From Liopterus haemorrhoidalis (taxonomy: Eukaryota; Arthropoda; Insecta; Coleoptera; Dytiscidae), in the NCBI GenBank assembly GCA_963971575.1, contig OZ020617.1, positions 18,003,403 through 18,067,402 on the forward strand: DNA of 64,000 bases, written 5' to 3'. The notes under the pieces were generated by a model, which saw nothing but the letters and a program-made list of their open reading frames with translations, did no database searches and was not told the origin of the DNA. Both the position numbers and the translations under genes were made by a program. Each line of letters begins with the position of its first letter. Positions within the stretch are counted from its first letter, which is position 1. This document shows, piece by piece, positions 56,039 to 64,000 of this stretch.

Positions 56039-57185
56039 CAGTGGTACCTCGACTTACGAACTTAATTCTTTCCTAATCGTGGTTCGTATTTTGAAAAGTA
56101 TGTATCTCGGAACCCAATTTTTCATTATATATTATAGCAAATCACTTAATCCGTTCCCAGACTCAAAAATTAAAAAAAAAAAAAACGAAATATAAAAAGA
56201 AACTATTTACATCTAAACCTGCGTTCAGAACTCTTAAAATAGTTGACTGTTCACTATGCGTTGTGGATAAATTTAGTAGATAGTTTTAACGTTTAAGGCA
56301 GCGTTTACAGTTATGGAAATTAGTGCGTTACGAATAGTGCTACATCTATCTGTCTTTAAACCAACTACGACTCGACAAATGTTTTTTATCTATTATCTTT
56401 TTCCTAATTCTGGTGTCCTAGATTTCTACTAACTAAACATAATTTAATTACCTAAATTGATTATATTTACTGTTCGTCTTCGTAATTTGGGCGAGATTTG
56501 CTGTAAGCGGCGCAATGACATTTTGTTAGGTTATGCAAAGGCATACAGTATAAACGTTCTCTACGATGTAGACTGAGATAGATGTGTTTATATGTCTGTC
56601 TCATTAAAACAATTTACTAATTACAAAGTTTGGTATACTATATTCATTTGTTGTTGATTTGTTAAAATTAACTGGAAAAAGTATCGGACAAAAATAAATA
56701 ACCATTTGTACCACGTTTTCATAGATCAGAACGTTTTATGGCTTGCAAGGTCGCCACAAAAGAAAAATATAGCGTTGTTGAGAAAACCTATTAGATTGAC
56801 TAAAAAATAACTACTCCATTTAACCTGTAATGTAAACTAAAGCTGCATTCAGAGCTCTTTAATTTAGTTGACTGTTCACTGTGCGTTGTGGATATGTTTA
56901 GTAGATAGTTTAAACAATCAAGGTAGCGTTTACAGCTAAAGAAATTAGTGCGACATCTGTGTGTCTTTAAACCAACTACGGTGGCTTCGTATAATGTTTA
57001 TTATTTATTATCGTTTTCCTAATTTTTCTGTCCTAGATTTTTACTAACTAAACCTAATCTAATTACCTAAATTGAACATATTTACTGTTCGTCTTTGTAA
57101 TTTTGGACGAGAATTGTTATAATCGGCGCGTTGACATTTTGTTACGTTATGTAAAGACATACACGTTCTCTCGCTTTATGTAAAC
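56039..57185. repeat. Tigger-like fragment and ~350-base direct duplication
   Basis: 56039-56165 starts CAGTGGTACCTCGACTTACG (compare 17995). About 56214-56560 and 56835-57185 are direct copies (AGTTGACTGTTCACTRTGCG, TTTAAACCAACTACG, CGTTCTCT.CGATGTAGAC.GAGAT). 61720-61925 carries matching sequence beyond the P-like element (GATAGATGTGTTTATATGTC; inverse of TTCAGAACTCTTAAA), so that element inserted into this repeat. Confidence 0.65.
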
Positions 57186-57455
57186 GTTCTCTCCGATGTA
57201 GACCGAGATCAAGATTATTAAAGTAAAGGTTGTCTCATAACTTCTGACCAATCAGAGCGTGAGAGGGAATACGACACATGTCGGCTTAGTTCAAACTAGC
57301 ATACAAAATTAATATAGATGTTGCATGTTTTTCAATATTTTTATTGACTATATTCATAATAGATATTTATTTCAAGACAGTTCTATTGAATAAATTATAA
57401 ATAAAAACCTAAGGAAATTCTATACTGATTTGTATAAAATTTAAGGTGATCGGTA

Positions 57456-59286
57456 TCGTACATATATAATTAGCTACCGTGTGTTAGTGATTTTGTAACA
57501 CTGTGACGTCATTTTTCATAAGGTTCTCGTGATTGGCTAATTGGGAAACAGGGTGTTCCCAGTTTGACTTGATTGACAGGTATTTTGCAGATTTATTCTC
57601 TAAGAATCAACGAATATAATTACATATTGAAATTTGTAGGATTTCGTAGGCATATACAAGAAACTCTAGATACTCCTATATCATTTGACTGATATCAACA
57701 ATATTTTGCAGATTTATTCTTTAAAAAACTGCGAATAAAATAACATATAGAAATGTCTAGGGTTTCGTAGGCTTAAACAAGAAACTATATACTCTGCTAT
57801 ATCCTTCGACAAATATGAATAATATTTTGCATATTTATTTTCTTACAATCTACTAATATAATTATTTACAGAAATGTCTAGGGTTTCGTAGGCATAAATA
57901 AGAAACTCTAGACACTGCTATATCCTTTGACCAATATGAACAATATTTTGCAGATATATTCTCTAAGAATCTACAAATATAATTACATACATAAATGTCT
58001 AGGGTTTCCTAGGCATAAACAAGAGACTCCTATATCCTTTGACCGATATGAACAATATTTTGCAGATTTATTCTCTAAGAATCTGCGGATAAAATAACAT
58101 ACAGAAATATCTAGGGTTTCGTAGGCATAAATAAGAAACTCTAGACACTGCTATATCCTTTGACCAATATGAACAATATTTTGCAGATATATTCTCTAAG
58201 AATCTACAAATATAATTACATACATAAATGTCTAGGGTTTCCTAGGCATAAACAAGAGACTCCTATATTCTTTGATCGATATGAAAAACATTTTGCAAAT
58301 TTATTCTATAAAAATCTGCGGATAAAACATCGTATAGAAATATCTAGAGTTTCGTAGGCATAAATAAGAGACTGTAGACACTTCTATATTCTTTGATCGA
58401 TATGAAAAATATTTTGCAGATTTATTATTTAAAAATCTGCGGATAAAATAACCTATAGAAATGTATAGCGTTTCGACAAGAATCCCTAGGGTACTCCTAT
58501 ATCCTTTGACCGATATGAACAGTATTTTTCAGATTTATTTTCTAAGAATCTACGAATATAATTATGTGCATAAATGTCTAGAGTTTCGTAGGCATAAACA
58601 AGAGACTTGATACTCCTGTTTCCTTTGACCGATATAAACAATATTTTGCAGATTTATTCTCTAAGAATTTACGAATATAACTACATAAATAACTGCCTAG
58701 GGTTTCGTAGCCATTAACAAGAGACTCTAGATACTCCTGTTTCCTTTGACCGATATGTACAATATTTTGCAGATTTATTCTCTAAGAAACTGCGGATAAA
58801 ATTTTATATATAAATGTTTTGGGTTTCGTAGGCATAAACTGATATGAACAATATTTTGCAGATTTATTCTCTAAGTATCTACGAATATAATTACATATAG
58901 AAATGTCTAGGGTTTCGTATGCATAACGTCTCAAATTATTTTTAGTTTTAATGTACTAAGTAAAAATGAATCGTTTTCTTATCTTAAAAAGTTAATGAAT
59001 AAATAATCTAACTATATAATTAGCAAGTGTCTGTATGTAGTGTCGGTAACATTATGACGTCAATTTTTCTAAAGTTCTCGTGATTGGCTAACTGGGGACA
59101 CCCTGTTTCTTGATTGGCTGACAGGTGACGCTTTCTCCCGTGATTAGCTAACTGGTGATATCCTGTCCTATGATTCGCAGACTGGCGACGAAATTAGGAT
59201 ACGTTAAAAAATAAAACCAAATACACACACAAACAATTGAAATTTTTATATTATAAATCCGTCATTGTTGACGGGTAATAACCTAG
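57456..59286 (+). mobile_element. Helitron-like element(s) with satellite array
   Basis: Two similar 5' ends start after A with TC: TCGTACATATATAATTAGC (57456) and TCTAACTATATAATTAGC (59007), each followed by GTGACGTCA/ATGACGTCA and TTCTCGTGATTGGCTAA. One 3' end has the hairpin CCGTCATTGTTGACGG (59259-59274) and terminal CTAG (59283-59286) followed by T. Either one element with an internal duplication or a short element next to a tail-less one. No Rep/helicase coding sequence, so non-autonomous (HINE-like). Confidence 0.65.
57580..58925 (+). repeat. Tandem array, ~118-base unit, about 12 copies
   Basis: Each unit contains ATATTTTGCAGATTTATTCT, CTAAGAATCTACGAATATAA, GTCTAGGGTTTCGTAGGCAT, and CTATATCCTTTGACCGATAT. 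57880-58030 and 58105-58265 are more alike than neighbours, indicating a dimeric higher-order period. The unit's AGGGTTTCGTAGG core also occurs in the dispersed family at 10522, 20311 and 43197. Confidence 0.9.
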
Positions 59287-59608
59287 TTTGTATTATAGTT
59301 AATAAATAACAATACAATCGAATATAAATATAATTTTAGGAATATTTAAATAAAAATAGAAAAACAAATTGCTATAATAATATTGTAATTAATAAATTTG
59401 GAGTTTATATCTGTTTTTAAAAACAGATGGACGTATTTAACGAAATTTGGTACAATAGAGTAGAACCAGGATTCAAATATAGGCATTATATCTCAAAATT
59501 TTATTTCTTAGGGGGTGTTTCTGGGTTAAAACTGGTACTAAAAAACTTGAAATATTTCATTTATAAACAGAACTATTTTAACAGAAAAAACTATACAGTA
59601 AAAATTGT

Positions 59609-59830
59609 TTATAAGAAAACAAATCTTATTTGTTCATCATGTTTAAAATGTGTACTACAAATTCTTTTGTTTTCTGGGTCAAAACGATCCTTTCTGTGGC
59701 ATCTTCGTATCCATTCATTTCTAATTTTTCTATCCCTTGGAATCGCGAAAAAAGATATTTGTTCTCCACTTTTTTTCGCTTTCACAGAGTTGGACTTGCA
59801 AGTAGCAACACTACATATTGTTCCGGTCAT
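59609..59830 (-). CDS. THAP-domain ORF (73 codons, probable transposase N-terminus)
   Basis: Starts MTGTICSVATCKSNSVKAKK, then FFAIPRDRKIRNEWIRRCHR, DRFDPENKRICSTHFK. This has every fixed element of the C2CH THAP zinc finger: C6, C11 (x4), the conserved W, CxxH (C-S-T-H) and the F after H. THAP domains bind DNA and head P-superfamily transposases as well as host regulators. The usual AVPTIF end motif is absent; the frame stops shortly after HF, perhaps at an exon boundary. Position 1.9 kb inside one end of the 57210-61710 element suggests it belongs to it (about 0.25 kb from the end once the Tc1 is removed). Confidence 0.7.
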   Translation of the reverse strand: MTGTICSVATCKSNSVKAKKSGEQISFFAIPRDRKIRNEWIRRCHRKDRFDPENKRICSTHFKHDEQIRFVFL

Positions 59831-59977
59831 TTTAACACTAATAAATAAACACTGATAACATATAACTTAAAACATTACAACACACTAAAAAGAAATTAAA
59901 ACCAGTAGAAAATCAAAAAATTAAACTATATTTTTATATTTATAGACAAAATTCAAACATCACGTGTATATAACATA

Positions 59978-61602
59978 TGAGCCCTGTCCGCTATCAGTTA
60001 CGTCCAGCTACGAAATTTTGACTTATTGGTGTTCAATTAACAGAATGCGAATAGCTTATGAAATCTAGGTAATATTTTATTTTCAACTAAACATTTTAGA
60101 GATTTACGATTAATATTTACAACTATTAAAGTAAATTAATTAGAAAAAAATAATATTTCCATTGGAAAGCCATTAACTTGGAAACCTATTTCAGAAGTTA
60201 CCACTGGGTAACGTCACCTTTCATTTTTATAACGGCATAAATTCTTCTAGGCATAGTATCTACAAGGTCTTGACATTGTCGAGGAGTAAAATTATCCCAT
60301 ATTTCTTGAAGCTTTAGTCTTAATTCTGAAATTGTTCTAGCCGGTGTTATACGCAATCGTTTTTTCATTTCGTGCCAAAGTGTCTCGATGGGGGATAAGT
60401 CTGGGCTACATGAAACACACTCTAAAAGTGGAATAGAATGATCACGGAACCATTTCAAAGATTTTTTGGACGTATGGCAAGCGGCTCCATCTTGTTGAAA
60501 ATTAAAATCCTCCCCAGAGATTAAAGCATGTTCCATAGTTGGCAACAGAGAACTCCTCTAAAATACCTAAATATTTGGCTGAGTTAACAATGCCATCGAT
60601 AAAGTGAAGTTTTCCTACACCTCTTGCAGACATTGAACCACACACCATGACAGATGCTGGAAATTTCACCTTCCTTTTCAAGCAATCGGGATGATATGCT
60701 TCATGTTTCTGACGAACAACTCTGCTCCGGTTGTCCCCTACATAGACTGCAAACCTAGAGTCATCGCTCCATAGCACGCTGGTCCACTTTTCACAGTTCC
60801 ATATTTTATGTTCTCTTGCCCATTTCAACCTGTTTTTCTTTTACTTAGACATCAACAATGGTTTTTCCTTGGCCTAAGAAAGTTTTATAAATTTCTGTAT
60901 ATATACATTTAAGAGTCCGATTAAAAAAATATTACCTTATAGGTTCCAAATCCTAATTTTTTAGCTTCCTTATGACATGTAGACCTTGAAACACGTCTTC
61001 CAACAACATCGCTCCACAGTACACTCAGTCAATTGAGTGTATTAGTAGTAGTGTAGTAGTTAGCACGTCTGTTATCCTTAATAATTCTTTTCAATGCACG
61101 TTTGTCATTGTCCGTCAGTGTAGTTTTCTTCACGTACTGGGGCTTTGGGGCAACTGAACCACTTGTTTTGTACAATTTTACAATATTTCTAATACTGTAT
61201 CATGACAAACCCAATAATTTTCCGATTTCGGAATTGGTTTTTCCTGTTTTCGCTAAGTTCACAATGATTAACCGAATTTTTTTAGCAATAGCTTTGCCTC
61301 TGCCCATGTTTTAAAATTATTTAGACTTGACACTTTTAATACATCACAGTCAATAAACAAACTTTGTTTTCCAACGCCTACCACGCATAGCTACCGAAAA
61401 AACCCAGTTATTTTATATACAGTACAAGAATACATCATCACAAATTAAATATTACGGAATAAATTTTGACCCCTTTGCTTATAATATGATTATATTGTCA
61501 AAAAATGTACAAATCAGCATTTACTTTTACTTATCATTTAATAATTTCTAAAGAAACTGAAAATTTCATAGCTGGGCCAACTGAAAGTGGACAGGGCTCG
61601 TG
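59978..61602 (-). mobile_element. Tc1-like element (DD34E)
   Basis: Ends TGAGCCCTGTCCGCTATCAG and the inverse of AACTGAAAGTGGACAGGGCT-CGTG, about 40 imperfect bases, with TA on both sides (59976-59977, 61603-61604). The transposase gene runs 61307-60198 on the minus strand. A related empty site at 27390-27400 confirms the boundaries. Confidence 0.9.
60198..61307 (-). pseudogene. Tc1-family transposase, defective
   Basis: Cut-and-paste transposase. N-terminal part from ATG at 61307: MGRGKAIAKKIRLIIVNLAK and a paired helix-turn-helix region, interrupted by two stops (after GKLLGLS and NTLN). Then GTYK, a 62-base GT..AG segment (60935-60874), AKEKPLL, one more stop, LKWAREHKIW, and the catalytic core: WSDDSRF (first Asp), a frameshift near 60530, FQQDGAACHT (second Asp), SPDLSPIETLWHEMKKR (Glu). 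The second Asp and the Glu are separated by 34 residues: DD34E. Ends GDVTQW. Three stops and a frameshift make it inactive. Confidence 0.9.
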
Positions 61603-61710
61603 TACGATAAACAAAGGCTGACGTCCCGTTGGCATAGAGATGCCGTATAGCTTCGCTATTTACCCACACCACTACAAGTTACGAGACAACCTTTACTTTA
61701 ATAATCTTGG

Positions 61711-62813
61711 ACTGAGATAGATGTGTTTATATGTCTGACTCATCAAAACAACTTACTAACTATAAGTTTGGACTAACTATAAGTATAACGTATTAAATTA
61801 AGAGCAATTAAGAGAAATTAAGAGAATGATTGTTCGCGTTACCATATGACAAACTTGTTAGTGACAATCAACCGTGCACAAGTCATAGCCTATAGTAGAC
61901 TAATTTAAGAGTTCTGAACGCAGCTTAACACTTGAGCGCATTATATTCGATTTTGGGAGTGATTTAAATGTTTTAAAATATATTATTATATAACACATTC
62001 TTTTTACAGGATTTGTTTATATGTATCCATGAATTACTTATTTTATTTTGACTGTAGGTTTATTTTAAATATATTTTATTATCTGTTAATATATTGTAAA
62101 CTTCGGATTTCGTTATATATTTCGCGACTACATTCTTGTATAAAGTTTTTAATGGGCAACTTTTTTATAAACAGTATTAACAATTTGACAATTATTGCAG
62201 CTTCATATAACGAAATTTGAGGTCGTATGTAGAATATATTTAACAGAAGCTGAAGTTACAAAGTTACTAACAAGTTTTAGCAGGTTTGGCCAAATCATTG
62301 GAGGTAATATATTGGAATTATCTGTTGTATCAGGCTCTGTTAAATCTATTTTATATTGACAACTGTTTTATTGTGCCATTTTAAAAATTAGATTTTGTTA
62401 CAGACTTGCATTTGTTTTCTGAACAATTGTTATTTATTTAAAACAAAATCTAGTTTTGTTTTTTTGTTATCCGCGGCACTGTTAGAATTATAACAATAAT
62501 TTTTTAAGAAAATCAAATATTGAACGAACATTGTACATACTTAGTATATCTATAAAATATCATATCTGTCTGTATCAAATGGGTATAAAAATTTTATCCG
62601 AAGTATATTAATTTGTTTATACTCTGTAAACGTACGTTCAGATAGAACTTAACGTTGCTTTGTCACTTATAAACGTGTTATAGGAAAGTAATCCAGATTT
62701 ATTCGTGATAATCTGGCGTACTTTGTATCTCCATACATCATCATAAGCGTTATTTGATCTAATATTGGATATATGCCTCCCAAAATTGTTCTACCTCCGA
62801 TATATAATATGAA
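61711..62813. other. Right flank segment
   Basis: 61720-61925 continues the repeat into which the P-like element inserted. The rest is AT-rich without supported coding frames. Confidence 0.45.
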
Positions 62814-64000
62814 GTGTCACGGTTGGCGGATTAATTTGAATATAATATCGATATAGTTCTTTCGTACTTACTCTGTACATCCCTCAAACTCAAGGTCTCC
62901 CACATAATGAGGTTGCAAAACTTGCGAGCGGATCATGTCTGGACCTCCCCCCCAAGTTCGCTGTCTGGTTGCTATGATTCTTAGGAAGGAAGGGTTGTTC
63001 AACTAAAGTCCTCATTTTAACTAACCTACTTAAATTACGATATGAGATTTAATATTTACATTATTTACACTAGACTTACAAATTAACGACGGCAGCTAAA
63101 TCCAAATGAGACACACATTCACAACACTAATCACTCGAGTCTCTACTCTTTAATCAATAATTTGTCCAATGGACATCCCAATCCTCAATAACATCTCCGA
63201 GCTACTAATTGTGTCTTCCAAATCTCTATGAATATGTTCACCATCTCTTTAGCTGGTCACAACACATACTAATGAACATTACACTAACTAACTTAATACA
63301 GAATATACGGAATTACTTGTTACTTTAATCGACTCGACCGAACACACTAAAAATGTCTCTAACCCATGGTTGTCCTTAACGTCCCTTAAGCACCTTATGA
63401 CTGCCTTAACTCCACTTTTCTAAATACATTTTAACCCCTTGACTTTTAAAAACCAACTATCTTCACTCTTTAAACTCAACTCTCAAACATTGTCTTAACC
63501 TTACGACGGTTTAAATCCCGAGGGACTTCCTGCGCCCAACTGTCAAATATCATCTCACACCCCGGTCATCGAGACGATAGTTATTATTCATAAATTAAAT
63601 TGTATAATCTCCCAAGATAAGTAACCAAACTAATATTTATTTTACAGACACAGTTGTCATCAATAGTAGAATTTACGATTTAATTTTCATTTTAAGTTTA
63701 CAAAAGTCTTAAGTTACAATAATAAACATGTCTACCCTTGTCTTAAATGCCCTTTCTAAGAAATAGATTATTATTTATCATTTAACATTTTAAATATTTT
63801 ACTATTTAATTTACCATTAAATCGGCAGTAACATTAACTAACCGTATCATTTTGGGAAGCCCTCTTTCTCGTTCTTGTGGTTCTATTTTAGTAGACTTTA
63901 CTATTTCTTGACTGGTGTATACTTATCATTTTTACCACGGATTCAACCATCTTAGTTTGTTCCCTTTAGTTAACTACATTTAGTGTTACACAATACAAAG
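62814..64000 (+). mobile_element. Probable LTR-derived repeat at window edge
   Basis: Begins TGTCACGGTTGGCGGATTAA; TG-starting, TGTCACGG-type termini are typical of Ty3/BEL-type LTRs. Partial copies lie at 13880-14160 (inverted) and 45831-46290. The sequence continues to the window end without a recognisable coding region, so an LTR/leader identity is an inference. Confidence 0.4.

Larger units (their letters stand above)
57210..61710 (-). mobile_element. 4.5-kb P-like composite element with THAP ORF
   Basis: Ends CAAGATTATTAAAGTAAAGG...TTGTCTCATAACTT and the inverse with one mismatch: about 34-base TIRs. Flanks ACCGAGAT (57202-57209) and ACTGAGAT (61711-61718) agree at 7 of 8 bases. TIR length, CA start, 8-base duplication and a THAP ORF starting near one end (59830) together fit the P superfamily. 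A Helitron (57456-59286) and a Tc1 (59978-61602) occupy most of the interior; a transposase catalytic region is not seen. Confidence 0.65.

Noticed and set aside
57580..58925. CRISPR-like array
   Set aside because: Repeats of about 118 bases are contiguous with no unique spacers, and the genome is eukaryotic; it is a satellite.
59427..59855. 142-codon plus-strand ORF
   Set aside because: Overlaps the THAP ORF in antisense; only the minus strand shows a recognisable domain.
62814..64000. Complete LTR retrotransposon
   Set aside because: Only one possible LTR start is visible and no gag or pol frame follows before the window ends.

Overview
The window is a piece of an animal nuclear genome. 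Intron-rich genes, AT-rich sequence and very dense transposable elements point to an arthropod, most likely an insect; I cannot resolve the order. I see no rRNA, no convincing tRNA gene and no CRISPR.

Only two host genes are supported, arranged head to head around 32.5-33.2 kb. On the minus strand is the 5' half of an NPEPL1-type M17 aminopeptidase: five exons (32354-32503, 32119-32301, 13279-13432, 11155-11294, 4499-4723) encode residues 1-284, and the catalytic 3' half lies beyond the left edge. On the plus strand is a complete BMP type I receptor of the Saxophone/ALK1-ALK2 class: eight exons between 33151 and 51558 with matching splice phases encode 577 residues (signal peptide, cysteine-rich ectodomain, membrane span, GS box, kinase). 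The two start codons are 647 bases apart, so they probably share a divergent promoter region. The receptor carries DFG where, to my knowledge, type I receptors carry DLG.

Everything else is intron or flank filled with mobile elements. Left flank and aminopeptidase introns (1-32 kb): two truncated LINEs, THAP-remnant elements, several hAT-like MITEs with 8-base target duplications, TIR MITEs, a SINE-like unit, a 2.35-kb near-perfect inverted repeat (22304-24653), and a family carrying a tiny basic ORF. Receptor introns (33-51 kb): decayed mariners arranged as an inverted pair, a Helitron 3' end, a LINE, an element keeping a first coding exon, hAT MITEs, and a Harbinger that holds a CATCGATG-rich element that in turn holds paired MITEs. 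Right flank (51.6-64 kb): a MITE inside a transposon-exon remnant, and a 4.5-kb P-like composite (57210-61710) with THAP ORF, Helitron with a ~118-base satellite, and a Tc1. A second copy of its end at 27280-27445 lacks the Tc1 and serves as an empty site. The last 1.2 kb is probably LTR-derived.

Exon calls rest on reading frame, splice consensus, phase and remembered family motifs. Element calls rest on terminal inverted repeats and target-site duplications read by eye; superfamily names are inferences unless a coding motif is mentioned.
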